From: Prevotella sp.
GTDB lineage: Bacteria > Bacteroidota > Bacteroidia > Bacteroidales > Bacteroidaceae
Length of the DNA stretch: 24,738 nt
Assembly: GCA_024681875.1 (NCBI GenBank)
Contig: JAILAA010000041.1
Location: 1-24,738 of the forward strand
Direction of reading: 5' to 3'
The notes under the pieces are model-generated. The model was not told the origin of the DNA. It searched no databases and was given only the letters and a program-made list of their open reading frames with translations. Below are positions 1-9,358 of the stretch, in pieces (the stretch's first letter is position 1; every line of letters begins with the position of its first letter). A program made the translations under genes and the position numbers.

Positions 1-1
1 C

Positions 2-2959
2 GACCTCGATGCCGGACTGGAATCTACCCAACGTATCCCCGGCACCTTTCATGTGGAGTTGGATATGGACAAACTGGACATACCAGAGGAAACAAGAAAC
101 GGAATCAGGGTTTGCCGTATAGACGAAAATGGTAATGTGCAGGAATGGAACAGCAGTCTCGACGGCAACAAATTCAGTTTCGACACAGACAAAAACTGCC
201 TATGGCTGCTTACCTTTTCTGCCGTCGCAGTAATCACGGCAAAAATCGGAATGAGTTCTTTGGTTGTCGGTGGCATAACTTTGGTGGGATCAGCTCCGCT
301 CTTGATGAGCTACGGCAATTTGGAACTGTATTTCTTCCGGAAAACATTCGTCTATGATTATTTCAAAGTCCCGCATTACGGGACTATCTCTATTGGATTC
401 TGTCCGAATGAGACCGAGCATCCCGAACCGGCCAAGTACATAAAGGCAGTGAAAGATGTCAACCAACGATTGGCGGAACTGCAGGAAAAAGCTGAACAAG
501 ATGAACGCGACATTCAAGACTATCATCGCAGCCTGCGCAATGCAGACAATCCAACACCTATTTATATAGGTGTAGATGAAAAGTTCTCCTTTGCCCGCCT
601 TTATGCTGACTATCTAGTCAGAGACTCTGAGTTGAAGAAGCTGTTGAAGGAACTTGACAAAGAAAAGCCCCAGAGCATCAAGGACATTGAGAAAATGGTG
701 GAGGTGTCCATCGTCTATCTGAAGGATGTGCAGGGACTGAAGGTGCCCGGCAGCATGTGCGGCATTTATCTTGGCGACAATGGGTTTGTAGGCGGTAGTA
801 ACGGATCAAGAGTGGAAGGGGCCTACAATCATTTTTGCGGCCTCAATCCATGGCTGGGCATCAATTATCTGGGGAACTACGTCGTTAAAGAGGGAACAGA
901 AACCGTCAACGGGGTGGAACGGGAAAAACGGATAATCAAGGAAAGCGTGAAAGACAAACTGCTGATGACCGTTTGCCACGAGTTGTTCCACCATTTCCAT
1001 TCCAGTTATGTGATCAACAGCTTCTTCCGCGACTCAAGGCTGGCAGAGTCTACAGCATCAGTACTTGAGCATGACTTCACCGACTGGCTTTACGAAACAG
1101 GCAAGCTCGACTTTGACCCGCGGTCTGCAGAGGGTGACAACAAGCTCCAGTATGCCGACCGCACTCCGAAGCATTGGCTGTTGGGGGCACTCACCCATCC
1201 TGTGATGCCCTCCTTTGCCAAACTCGACCAACTGGGAGAATTGTGCAAAGCTACCCTGGTGACGCTGATGAGGTCTGCCATGCTGACAAACAACGACGAG
1301 CTCTTTGTAGACACAACGGAAATGAACAGGAGAATCCGTGCCCAGAAAGAAGCTATAGACGAAATGTCGCGCAGAGCCAACCTCAGCTTTGAGCAACTCT
1401 GCGACATTTTCGGCTATGTAGGCGAGCTAAAGAAGGGAGGACCTAATTGCGATGCCGGCTACATGCTGGGCGACTTCATTGACTATCTGCGAGAGAATGT
1501 CAACAGAGAAACCACCCTTCACGATATCCTGATGTATGGCTCGGGGTGGAACTTGGCCGAAGCTTTCAAGAAAGGATTCGGCATTGAGAGCGAAGAGAAG
1601 TTCTATGAACACTATGAAGGTTTCATCTTAAAGAACATCAAGGACATCGTGAGCAAACAGTATCGTTTTGTGACAGACGAATCCACCGACTACCATTCCC
1701 TATACTACAACCAGCTCATGCCGCTTGTCAACCTGACCCCTCAGGATTGTGTACACGAGCTGAAATGCTGGGCACACGCCGACAATTATGCCTGTCGCAC
1801 AGTATCGTTCTTTAACAGACCAAACAATGGTAATTACAATCTCTTGCTGATACCGTCGCCCGAATTGAAAGGCGATGGAGAAAAAGCCGTCAAGGCAGCC
1901 ATACTGAAAGGCGACTCCGTGCTTGCCCCCAACCCCTATTACCTGGAAGCCGACAGCAACGGCAACAGATCGCCGGAGAGTGTGGTCATGCTCCTGACAC
2001 ACAAATTCCGTGAATACGAATCGTCCTGCAACAGCATGTACGGGGTTCCCTTCAGCGACGACGACTATTACTACGATGCTGTGGCCTACTTCGCCCCCAG
2101 AGAGAAGCCCATCGTCAATTCCACACCTAATGGCGACTATCGCTTCCTGTTCAAAGAAAAGCCTGTTGAGGTGTTGAAGAAGAAGAAATACGTGACGGGC
2201 GTGGAGTTCATGCTGAAGGACAACCGGACAGGCAAGCCCGTGGCCTCGCAAAAGGTGCCGTTCCCCGAGGACAGCAGCGAACCGCTGAACGCCCTGCTGA
2301 CCTATCCCAACCGCCGGGCTGGTGAAGAACCCGACGTGTCGGGCTATGCACGCTGGTACTATCAACCCAACCCACGTGATACCACCAGCTATTACAGCCC
2401 ATGGAGTGAAACGGGAGAAGCTGGCGGAGGGCTGCTCATCGACAACGACACCTACCTCTACGATATGGGACCATTTAGGAACCCCAGTTCAAATCTCACA
2501 AGTCTGCCCAAGGGACATCTGAAGGTATGGAGCGACGGACGCTTTGAGTGGAGGAGTCCGGCAGCAAGTTCAGAGAACATGAGCGTCTCTGCATTCACTG
2601 TCAGCGGACAGGGCAAGCTGGGAGCCCGCCTGTCCCAGGTAGTGGTGAATGTCGACGGTGTGCTGGGTGAAATAGACTCCTTGTCGTTCCATTCATCTGG
2701 ACTGACGGTCAATGAAAAGCAATGGAACGAAAGGGGCGAAGAATACACCGTTACCACGGAATACAGTGTGAGGAATGTCCAAGATGCCTTCATCTGCTAC
2801 AAGAACCCGCGGACGCCCGGTGCCACCATCAAGGTCATCCTCAACTTCCCCAAGGCCGTCAGACGGCGCGGCAATGGTGCGTCCGAGGAGAGCCTCCTGG
2901 AATTCTTCGGCTATGGCGAAGAACGTGAGAGGAGCACCAGCCCGTTCCTCGACGACTAA
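2..2959 (+). CDS. Large putative membrane-anchored zinc metallopeptidase, 5' end missing
   Basis: The reading frame is open to the left edge, so the true start lies outside the window; an internal GTG at 53 is not a convincing start. At least 985 residues are present. Residue numbers count from that GTG. Two hydrophobic stretches at about 49-62 and 66-84 look like one or two membrane segments, with polar sequence before them, so they are not a signal peptide. A charged, probably coiled-coil stretch follows at about 133-165. The key motif is HELFH at nucleotides 977-991, followed after 18 residues by the Glu of RLAES (codon 1046-1048). HExxH-x18-E is the zinc-site spacing of gluzincin peptidases. 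The last 300 residues are rich in Ser, Tyr and Pro and look beta-structured. I do not recognise the family; peptidase activity is inferred from the motif alone. It converges on the glycosyltransferase operon. Confidence 0.8.
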   Translation, partial: DLDAGLESTQRIPGTFHVELDMDKLDIPEETRNGIRVCRIDENGNVQEWNSSLDGNKFSFDTDKNCLWLLTFSAVAVITAKIGMSSLVVGGITLVGSAPLLMSYGNLELYFFRKTFVYDYFKVPHYGTISIGFCPNETEHPEPAKYIKAVKDVNQRLAELQEKAEQDERDIQDYHRSLRNADNPTPIYIGVDEKFSFARLYADYLVRDSELKKLLKELDKEKPQSIKDIEKMVEVSIVYLKDVQGLKVPGSMCGIYLGDNGFVGGSNGSRVEGAYNHFCGLNPWLGINYLGNYVVKEGTETVNGVEREKRIIKESVKDKLLMTVCHELFHHFHSSYVINSFFRDSRLAESTASVLEHDFTDWLYETGKLDFDPRSAEGDNKLQYADRTPKHWLLGALTHPVMPSFAKLDQLGELCKATLVTLMRSAMLTNNDELFVDTTEMNRRIRAQKEAIDEMSRRANLSFEQLCDIFGYVGELKKGGPNCDAGYMLGDFIDYLRENVNRETTLHDILMYGSGWNLAEAFKKGFGIESEEKFYEHYEGFILKNIKDIVSKQYRFVTDESTDYHSLYYNQLMPLVNLTPQDCVHELKCWAHADNYACRTVSFFNRPNNGNYNLLLIPSPELKGDGEKAVKAAILKGDSVLAPNPYYLEADSNGNRSPESVVMLLTHKFREYESSCNSMYGVPFSDDDYYYDAVAYFAPREKPIVNSTPNGDYRFLFKEKPVEVLKKKKYVTGVEFMLKDNRTGKPVASQKVPFPEDSSEPLNALLTYPNRRAGEEPDVSGYARWYYQPNPRDTTSYYSPWSETGEAGGGLLIDNDTYLYDMGPFRNPSSNLTSLPKGHLKVWSDGRFEWRSPAASSENMSVSAFTVSGQGKLGARLSQVVVNVDGVLGEIDSLSFHSSGLTVNEKQWNERGEEYTVTTEYSVRNVQDAFICYKNPRTPGATIKVILNFPKAVRRRGNGASEESLLEFFGYGEERERSTSPFLDD

Positions 2960-2960
2960 T

Positions 2961-3043
2961 ATTTTCGGGGGTACGAGGTACGAGAATACCTCAAGCCTCA
3001 ATGCTCCTTAGGGGGAAGAATCATTTCTCGTACTCCCGAAAAT
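2961..3043. terminator. Inverted repeat between convergent genes, likely bidirectional terminator
   Basis: ATTTTCGGGGGTACGAG (2961-2977 approximately) pairs with CTCGTACTCCCGAAAAT (3026-3042 approximately), giving a stem of about 17 bp with one G-U or A-C position and a loop of nearly 50 nt. It fills the whole gap between the stop of the metallopeptidase and the stop of the last glycosyltransferase, where a shared terminator is expected. A T-run lies on the far side of the stem in both directions. The left arm also contains GTACGAG twice in tandem. Confidence 0.6.
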
Positions 3044-3044
3044 G

Positions 3045-3899
3045 TTACTTGTTCTTCACGAGGTTGTCGTCGGTGTCTTCGTAGTGGTCGGTCTTGTGGA
3101 AGATGCGGCCGATGCCTTTCATCTGTTGGCGCACATGCTGGCAGAATGTCTGCCAGATGCTTTGCTTGCCAATGGTGCCGTAGCCCGTGATGGCCTTGCA
3201 GCGCTTGTCGCGCACAAATTTTATCTTGCCGTATTTCTTCAGGGCAAGGGCCATCGAGCCGTCCTCGCCGCGGATGATGTCCACGCGGTAGGGCTCTTTG
3301 CGCCCGTAGTCGGCGTTGTAGGCGAAGACGAGGCCTCGCACCGACAGCTCGGGGCGCTTGAAATGCTGTATCCACAGGAAGGCGTCGCGTGCCAGCTCGA
3401 AAAGCCGCAGGCTGAGGCGTGAGTGGTTCTCGTCGGGTATGAAGCCATAGCGTGCCGACACGCAGCTGACGCCGGGCTTGAGCAACTGGTCAAGCATCAG
3501 CTCATAATACTGTGGCGGATAGAGCGTGTCGCTGTCCACGTCGAAGTAGAAGCGTCCGCGGGCATGCTGCAGTCCGCAGCGACGGGCATAGCCGCAGGAA
3601 TGCTGATACTCGGTATACCAGGGAATGCCCGACCGCTCGTAGATTTCAGCCGTGCGGTCTTTGGAGTCGTTGTCTACGCCGATGATCTCGACGGGATACT
3701 TGCACTGTATCTCGCTGATGGCCCAGAGGCAGGCCTGCAGGTGCTTTTCCTCGTTGTAGCCGATGACTACGATGGAGGCCAGCGGCTCGTCGCTCTGCAG
3801 GCGGGCCAGCCGCTCACGCGTCTCGTCGATGATGTTTTGAGGGACCTCGCTGAAGGGCTTGCCGTAAATGGTCAGATATTTATCGTACCAGTGTGACAT
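3045..3899 (-). CDS. Family 2-like (GT-A fold) glycosyltransferase
   Basis: 284 residues; transfers a sugar from a nucleotide donor, acceptor unknown. About 40 residues precede the domain. The GT-A nucleotide-binding start is ASIVVIGYNEE at 41-51, followed by VDNDSKDRT at 75-83 where GT2 enzymes bind the nucleotide, a DVDSD metal-binding motif at 120-124, and GEDGS at 211-215 at the position of the usual catalytic acidic pair. No membrane segment is evident, so it should act at the cytoplasmic face. It is the last gene of the seven-gene minus-strand operon, 9 nt after the preceding gene, and its stop abuts the inverted repeat at 2961-3043. Class is secure; donor and acceptor are not predictable. 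Confidence 0.88.
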   Translation of the reverse strand: MSHWYDKYLTIYGKPFSEVPQNIIDETRERLARLQSDEPLASIVVIGYNEEKHLQACLWAISEIQCKYPVEIIGVDNDSKDRTAEIYERSGIPWYTEYQHSCGYARRCGLQHARGRFYFDVDSDTLYPPQYYELMLDQLLKPGVSCVSARYGFIPDENHSRLSLRLFELARDAFLWIQHFKRPELSVRGLVFAYNADYGRKEPYRVDIIRGEDGSMALALKKYGKIKFVRDKRCKAITGYGTIGKQSIWQTFCQHVRQQMKGIGRIFHKTDHYEDTDDNLVKNK

Positions 3900-3908
3900 T
3901 TGTCAGAG

Positions 3909-5060
3909 CTATTGTTTCTTTTCAATGTTGACAACAGAGAGGTAGGCCTGCTCCCATTCTTTCATAATGATTTCCTTCCGGTAGCGACCAGCTGCCTCGT
4001 AGGCCCTGGCTCCCATTTCCTCTCTCTCCCTGTCGTGGCTCATCATCCATTCCATCTTTGCGGCCAGGTCGTGCTCGTCCATCCGGGCCAACAGGCCAGT
4101 CTTGCCGTCCTCGACAATCTCGGAGGGGCCGAAGGGGCAGTCGGTCACCACGACGGGGATGCCGCAGGCCATGGCCTCAACGATGACAAGGCCGAAGCCC
4201 TCGAAGTCGCTACTGAGTACGAAGAACTGGCTGGTCTGATACTGCTCGTATATCTGGCTGGTGGGTGCTTGGAGGTGTATCTGTCTGTCGAGGCCTTTCC
4301 GGGTGATGAGCTGCTGCACCTCGTCGTGAAGCTCGCCTTCGCCGTAGATGTCGATGTACCATTCGGGATATTTGTCGGCTATGAGTGCGAAGGCGTTGAC
4401 CAGACGGTCCATGCGCTTTTGCAAGGCCAAACGGCCCACGGCGATGATGCGGTGGGGGCGGTGGCCTTCGACGGGGGCCATCTGTGGCGGATAGCTGGTT
4501 ACGGGGTTGGGTATCACGTTCACGTTCTTAACTCCCTGCTTGTGCCAGCACTCGGCGTCGCCCTTGGTCAGGGCCACCAGCAGGTTGGCTTTCCTGACAG
4601 CTTTCATGGGGTTGTTGAAGAGGTAGAGCCATTTCTCGGTGATGCCGCGGTCGAAGACTTGGCGCCCCTGAGCCAGATGCGACTCGATGACGACGGGCGT
4701 GTCGCCAGCCAGCTTCATCACATCGCAGATGAAGTTCTCGGTGTTGGGTATGGCAATGACGATGACGTCAGGTCGGAATGCGTCGAGCTCTGCCTTCATC
4801 TTCTCGCGGAACTTCTGCTTCAGCTTCAACGCCTCGTGGAAGCGCCTCCAGAAAGGATAGCTGTAGAGAGAATAGAAGTGGCAGCTCAGGTCTTTGTGGC
4901 GGACGCGCGGGTCTAAGGGATAGACAATCGGCACGTTGTTCTCGTAGGTGACGAACATCACGTCATGGCCTTGGCCGACCAGATAGTTGGCCTTGTCTGT
5001 CAAGGTGCGCTCCTGTCCGCCTATAGGTGCCAGCAGCGGAATGAAATACATCAGTCTCAT
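3909..5060 (-). CDS. Family 4 glycosyltransferase (GT-B fold)
   Basis: 383 residues, normal for GT4. The N-terminal Rossmann half has a loop GGQERTL at 14-20, which in this family contacts donor or acceptor. The C-terminal half has VGRLALQKR at 208-216 (Arg and Lys usually contact the donor phosphates) and the EX7E motif from E287 to E295 in FEGFGLVIVEAMACGIP. The N-terminus (MRLMYFIPLLAP...GQERTLTDKANYL) is clearly related to that of the GT4 gene at 7047-8216, suggesting duplication inside the cluster. The preceding gene ends 6 nt upstream and the next begins 9 nt downstream. Probably retaining, donor unknown. Confidence 0.92.
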   Translation of the reverse strand: MRLMYFIPLLAPIGGQERTLTDKANYLVGQGHDVMFVTYENNVPIVYPLDPRVRHKDLSCHFYSLYSYPFWRRFHEALKLKQKFREKMKAELDAFRPDVIVIAIPNTENFICDVMKLAGDTPVVIESHLAQGRQVFDRGITEKWLYLFNNPMKAVRKANLLVALTKGDAECWHKQGVKNVNVIPNPVTSYPPQMAPVEGHRPHRIIAVGRLALQKRMDRLVNAFALIADKYPEWYIDIYGEGELHDEVQQLITRKGLDRQIHLQAPTSQIYEQYQTSQFFVLSSDFEGFGLVIVEAMACGIPVVVTDCPFGPSEIVEDGKTGLLARMDEHDLAAKMEWMMSHDREREEMGARAYEAAGRYRKEIIMKEWEQAYLSVVNIEKKQ

Positions 5061-5066
5061 AGGCGC

Positions 5067-6128
5067 TTATTTGTTTCTGTGTAAAAAATCAGTAAGGTGT
5101 GACAGCCAGTTGACCGTCGACTCAATTTCATAGTAATGATGGCGGAAGACGCCCAGCTTCTGCACATGGCAGAAGGGTGCGAACAGCAGCAGAAGGAAGC
5201 AGGTGAGCAGGAGGCGCCCGCAGCGCAGTGAATAGAAGAATACACGCTTTCTGATTTGCTTGAACTGCTTGGCGGTGTCTGCCGAGATGGGGCAATGCGT
5301 CAGCACGTCGACGCCGTTCATCAGCGGGTTTGACATGTAGAGCACATAGTCGGGCGTCATGTTTCTCCTGTAGCGTTTGCCGCCGGGAGGGTTGTCGAGC
5401 ATGGTGCCGACGGAGACGGAGTAGCTGCGCAGCACCCTGTCGGCTTTCTCTTGTGTGAACGATGTGTTGACAATGCTCTGCTGGTTGTACTCATAGACGT
5501 AAGTCACCTGTGGCAGCAGCACGACGGATGAGAGGTGCTGGAACAACAGATAGGACCATGCCTGGTCTTCATAGAGGATGCCTTCGATGAAACGGAGACC
5601 GCCCTCGATAATCAGGCTGCGCCTCATCAGCTTGTTCACTGCCTGTGCATAGATCTGGTGATGCAGCATACGTGAGTAGAACACGTCGGGATTGTCAATG
5701 TACCATGGCTCCTGAACGTTCTGGATGAGCAGGTTGTCGGCCTTGCAGTTCTTGATGTTCGCCATCAGCATGTCGGCATCGGGAAACTTTCTCAGGTTGT
5801 CAACAAAGTATTGTATGCTGCCGGGTGTCAGATAGTCGTCGGAGTCAATGAACAGGATGTAGTCGCCCGTAGCGTTCTCTATGCCGGTGTTGCGTGCAGC
5901 CGACAATCCCCTGTTCCTTTCATGTGTCAGCACCCTGAACGTGATGGGGCCATTGTATGACTCCACCATCCGGCGGACGATAGCCATGCTGCCGTCTGGC
6001 GAGCAGTCGTCGACGACGAGACATTCTATTTCGGCCTCGGCGCTGTCCTGCACAAAGATGGACTCTATGCAGCGTTCCACATAGTCTTCTACATTGTAAA
6101 TAGGTATGATGACAGAAATGCTTACCAT
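5067..6128 (-). CDS. Family 2 glycosyltransferase with C-terminal hydrophobic segment
   Basis: 353 residues. It starts ISVIIPIYNVEDYVERC, the standard GT2 opening, then VVDDCSPDGS at 38-47, RGLSAARNTGI at 73-83, the metal-binding IDSDD at 94-98, and an ED pair at 187-188 (LYEDQAWSY) at the catalytic-base position. A hydrophobic stretch near residues 300-320 (LLLTCFLLLLFAPF) may hold the protein to the inner membrane. It is the kind of enzyme seen in Bacteroidota capsule and LOS clusters. It sits 12 nt after the GT2 gene upstream and 6 nt before the GT4 gene downstream. Confidence 0.92.
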   Translation of the reverse strand: MVSISVIIPIYNVEDYVERCIESIFVQDSAEAEIECLVVDDCSPDGSMAIVRRMVESYNGPITFRVLTHERNRGLSAARNTGIENATGDYILFIDSDDYLTPGSIQYFVDNLRKFPDADMLMANIKNCKADNLLIQNVQEPWYIDNPDVFYSRMLHHQIYAQAVNKLMRRSLIIEGGLRFIEGILYEDQAWSYLLFQHLSSVVLLPQVTYVYEYNQQSIVNTSFTQEKADRVLRSYSVSVGTMLDNPPGGKRYRRNMTPDYVLYMSNPLMNGVDVLTHCPISADTAKQFKQIRKRVFFYSLRCGRLLLTCFLLLLFAPFCHVQKLGVFRHHYYEIESTVNWLSHLTDFLHRNK

Positions 6129-6140
6129 GGCCGAAATGTT

Positions 6141-7028
6141 TTATGCAAAGCGTTCTTTACGCAGTTTGCGCAACTTCAGATACATCCAGTAGCCTAACGG
6201 GAACACTACAGCCATCAGGGCCTTGGAGCTGCAGAGTCTGAAGGTCTGGCCGTCGGCAATAAGGAGCGAACAGGCAATATACATTTTCATGTTATATATC
6301 TTCGAGCCTTTCCCAATCTCTACTAATTGATTATAGTACATGCGGTAGCCTTTAGGATTACGCAGCAGATATGTCCATCCGTTCTGGGTGTATCCGTCGG
6401 GCAGATAAGTGCAAACCTGCGAGTAATAGGGATGAACTAAATACTTGTATTCCAGGTCTATGCGGTCGTAGACCACTGCCTCGGTGATGAACTTCTCGCC
6501 TTCTATCTCAGGGAAAGGACGCTCTCGGATGAACGCAGTCTTGTAAAACAGTGTAGTGTCTCCTACGAATCCTTTCTCGTAGAGTCCTCCCAGCGTACAC
6601 AGTGTAGTGGCATCGGGGAAAAAGCCTTTGCCGTTTCTCGACTTCCTGTAGGAAATCATTCCGCATACTTCGAGCTTGTCAAGAAGTGCGCTGTTCTCGT
6701 CCCAATAGTTGAGGGTGTCACGGATGACAGAGGGCGAGGCTAACTTGTCGTCAGAGTCAATACATACGAAGATCTCTGTCTGGCAGATGGCCACGCCTCG
6801 GTTGTGTGCCCGCATCTTTCCTCCGTTAGGCTGCTTGTGGTAGTCTATCTCTAACTTGCCCTCAGCCATCCAGCCTTCTACGATTGAAGCTGTTTCGTCG
6901 GTCGAACCGTCATCGATGATCAGCCAGCAGAAATCCTTGCAGTCCTGTTCGCAAAGGCTCTCATACAGCTGTGGAAGGATGTAGGCGCGGTTATATGTCG
7001 GCGTAAATACTGTGAGTCTCTTGGTCAT
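6141..7028 (-). CDS. Family 2 glycosyltransferase
   Basis: 295 residues. Motifs in order: LTVFTPTYNRAYILPQLYESL (5-25), LIIDDGSTDET (36-46), KMRAHNRGVA (71-80) and CIDSDD (89-94), the DXD metal site. The C-terminus (about 265-285) is hydrophobic with a very basic end (LKLRKLRKERFA), which suggests peripheral membrane attachment. Base composition here is more A+T-rich than in the neighbouring GT4 genes, possibly a different origin. Spacing is 18 nt from the preceding gene and 12 nt to the next, consistent with one transcript. Substrates unknown. Confidence 0.92.
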   Translation of the reverse strand: MTKRLTVFTPTYNRAYILPQLYESLCEQDCKDFCWLIIDDGSTDETASIVEGWMAEGKLEIDYHKQPNGGKMRAHNRGVAICQTEIFVCIDSDDKLASPSVIRDTLNYWDENSALLDKLEVCGMISYRKSRNGKGFFPDATTLCTLGGLYEKGFVGDTTLFYKTAFIRERPFPEIEGEKFITEAVVYDRIDLEYKYLVHPYYSQVCTYLPDGYTQNGWTYLLRNPKGYRMYYNQLVEIGKGSKIYNMKMYIACSLLIADGQTFRLCSSKALMAVVFPLGYWMYLKLRKLRKERFA

Positions 7029-7046
7029 GTCTGATATCAGGTAGAG

Positions 7047-8216
7047 TCAGTCCTTGTTGTTATCTTTCCTGCAGAGCTGATGAAACAGTTCCTCCCATTG
7101 ATGCATGATGGTGTCTTGCAGGTAGCGGCGGGCGGAAATGCGGGCAGCGACGCCCATGGCCAAGCGCTCTTGCGTGTGCTCAATCATCCAAAGCATCTGT
7201 TTGGCCAAGTCCTCTACATTCTCGCTTTCTGCCAACAGGCCGTTCTCGCCGTGGGTAATGGCTTCGTCGGGACCATACCTGATACGGAAAGCCACACAGG
7301 GGATTCCACACGACATGGCCTCGTTGAGCACCAGCGGGTAGCCCTCGTAGTGTGAGCTGAGCACATAGAACTCACTTTGCTGGTACTCCTCATAGATATG
7401 CGGCGTAGGCGGCAGGATATTGATGCGCCCCTCCAGCCTGTGCAACTTGATGGCATCGAGCAGCTTTTGCATCTCGGCGCCGTTGCCGAAGATGGCGACA
7501 TGCCAGTCGGGGCATTTGTCGGCTATCAGCGCAAAGGCTTCGATGAGCATGTCAAAGCCCTTCTCCTCCGACAGGCGCCCCACGCTGATGATGCGCCGCC
7601 CTGTGCCGTCGTGCGCTCTCACGCTGTCGGGGTATTTGGTGACGGGATTGGGAATGATGAGCACGTCTTTGATATACTGTCTCCAGTTCTCGGCGTCGCC
7701 CTTGGTCAGCGCCACAAGCTTGTCGAACTCCCCAATGCGGGAAAAAGTCCATCTGTCGTAGAGTTTGGCCACTCGGCGCATGACGGGGTTGTTGCGATAG
7801 TCATAGGTCTTCCTGACGGTAAAGCCGGCTGTGTGCGACTCGATGATGCGGCGTGCAGTGGTGTGGGCGTCCAGGATGATGTCGAACACCTTCATGGAAT
7901 AGGTCGTAGTGATGATGACATCGGGCTGCACTTCGTCGATAGCTTGCTGCAGCCCCTCCTTGAAACGCTTCCGCATCTTCCTCAGACCGAAGGGGCGTTT
8001 CCACAAGGGCTTCTCTCCCAGTTTGAAGAAGCGGGCGTCCAGATTGAAATGACGGATGGACGGATGCAGTGGGAACCCCAGCGGGTGCTCTCCCTGTTCG
8101 TATGTCACCAGCGACACTTCATAGCCGCGTTCCGCCAAGTAGTTCATCTTGTCACTGACCACGCGTTCTAATCCTGCCTTCATGGCGAGGGCCTTGATGA
8201 TATACATGATTCTCAT
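7047..8216 (-). CDS. Family 4 glycosyltransferase (GT-B fold)
   Basis: 389 residues. N-terminal MRIMYIIKALAMKAGLERVV resembles the start of the GT4 gene at 3909-5060. The donor half has SVGRLSEEKGFDMLIEAF with VGR at 212-214 and K219, and the EX7E motif from E291 to E299 (YEGYPLVLNEAMSCGIP). ALTKGDAENW near 169-178 is also shared with the 3909-5060 paralog. The ATG overlaps the stop of the upstream GT4 gene in an ATGA arrangement at 8213-8216, so translation of the two is probably coupled and they may act one after the other on the same glycan. Confidence 0.93.
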   Translation of the reverse strand: MRIMYIIKALAMKAGLERVVSDKMNYLAERGYEVSLVTYEQGEHPLGFPLHPSIRHFNLDARFFKLGEKPLWKRPFGLRKMRKRFKEGLQQAIDEVQPDVIITTTYSMKVFDIILDAHTTARRIIESHTAGFTVRKTYDYRNNPVMRRVAKLYDRWTFSRIGEFDKLVALTKGDAENWRQYIKDVLIIPNPVTKYPDSVRAHDGTGRRIISVGRLSEEKGFDMLIEAFALIADKCPDWHVAIFGNGAEMQKLLDAIKLHRLEGRINILPPTPHIYEEYQQSEFYVLSSHYEGYPLVLNEAMSCGIPCVAFRIRYGPDEAITHGENGLLAESENVEDLAKQMLWMIEHTQERLAMGVAARISARRYLQDTIMHQWEELFHQLCRKDNNKD

Positions 8217-9355
8217 AGGCTGTCAAACAGTTCTATCCATTTCTGCATGATGTTCTCTTCCTGGAAGCGCACCGCATTGCGGCGGGCTGCAGCGCCCATG
8301 GCCTTTCGTTGCGACTCATCCTCTATCAGTTGGCAGATGGCGTCGGCCAGCTTTGCGGTGTTGCCTGCTTCGACCAGCAGGCCGTCCTCGCCGTCGCTGA
8401 TGCAGTCGCGGGGACCGCAGGGACAGGTGAATGCCACGCAGGGCAGACCTGCCGACATCGCCTCGATGAGCACCAGCGGCAGCCCTTCGTAGCGGGAACT
8501 GAGCACGAAGATGCTGCTCTCGTCGTATTTGGCGTAGACATCGTTGGTGGCTCCCTCGCAGAACACGGTGTCGTCAAGGCCTTTTTCACTGACAAGTGCA
8601 CGATAGGCTTCCGGCTCGCCTGCACCGTAGATGCGCAGCGTCCAGTCAGGGTGGCGCTGCTTCACCAGGCCCCATGTGTTGATAAGCAGGTCGAAGCCTT
8701 TCTGGTAGGTATATCGCCCCACGGCAATGACCTGCCTGCTGCTGCATGGGGAGCCGTGGTCAGGATAGGTGTAGATGGGATTGGGAATGACGGTAATGTT
8801 TGTGAAGCCTTGCCAGAAGGCGAAGTCCTCGTGAGTGAGGACGACGAACTTGTCCAGGCGCTTGATCTCGCGCGCCAGGCTCTGCTGCCATTTGCCAGTG
8901 ATATAGCGATTGACGAAACCTGGCAGGAAATGCTTCTCAAAAACGCGGTATGTCTGCTTGTTGAAGTGAATTTCGCCCACCTTGCGGCTGCCGTCCTGAA
9001 TGTCGTTGATGAAGTTGATTTCGCGTCGCATCACTGAAACGGTGATGTCAGGCCGCACCTGCATCAGGTATTCAGTCAGAAGCTGTCGGTATTTCTTCTG
9101 CTTCTTGCGATAGGCCAGCAGGCGGCGGTGCAGCGGCATCTGGAAGAGGTCGTCGAAATTCAGGTCGAAGTTCACGTGCTTCACATTCGGAGCCAGCTGG
9201 TAGTACCAGGGCTTCGATGCTTTCTCGGTCAGCACGACGTACAGCTCATAGTCAGTGTGCTCAGCCAGATAGTTCACCTTCTGGCTCAGTACCCGGCTCA
9301 TGCCGTTGGGATACGACAGGTCGCCGACTATGTACACTATCTTCTTAGTAATCAC
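8213..9355 (-). CDS. Family 4 glycosyltransferase (GT-B fold)
   Basis: 380 residues. KIVYIVGDLSYPNGMSRVL opens the N-terminal Rossmann half; NGMSRVL corresponds to the GG/GGQER-type loop. The donor half carries AVGRYTYQKGFDLLI (VGR 212-214, K219) and EX7E from E290 to E298 (YEGLPLVLIEAMSAGLP). It is the third member of a related group with the GT4 genes at 7047 and 3909: the segments around NYL, PNV/PSI-x-H and VLTHEDFAFW/ALTKGDAENW correspond. It begins 3 nt after the preceding gene and its TGA overlaps the next ATG. Substrate not predictable. Confidence 0.93.
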   Translation of the reverse strand: MITKKIVYIVGDLSYPNGMSRVLSQKVNYLAEHTDYELYVVLTEKASKPWYYQLAPNVKHVNFDLNFDDLFQMPLHRRLLAYRKKQKKYRQLLTEYLMQVRPDITVSVMRREINFINDIQDGSRKVGEIHFNKQTYRVFEKHFLPGFVNRYITGKWQQSLAREIKRLDKFVVLTHEDFAFWQGFTNITVIPNPIYTYPDHGSPCSSRQVIAVGRYTYQKGFDLLINTWGLVKQRHPDWTLRIYGAGEPEAYRALVSEKGLDDTVFCEGATNDVYAKYDESSIFVLSSRYEGLPLVLIEAMSAGLPCVAFTCPCGPRDCISDGEDGLLVEAGNTAKLADAICQLIEDESQRKAMGAAARRNAVRFQEENIMQKWIELFDSL

Positions 9356-9358
9356 CCC

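Noticed and set aside
3900..4916. 338-codon plus-strand open frame antisense to a glycosyltransferase
   Set aside because: It is the mirror frame of a clear GT4 gene, with Val/Leu/His-rich translation and no recognisable domain. The same holds for long frames at 7377-8171, 8309-9037, 19146-20054 and 21244-22257.
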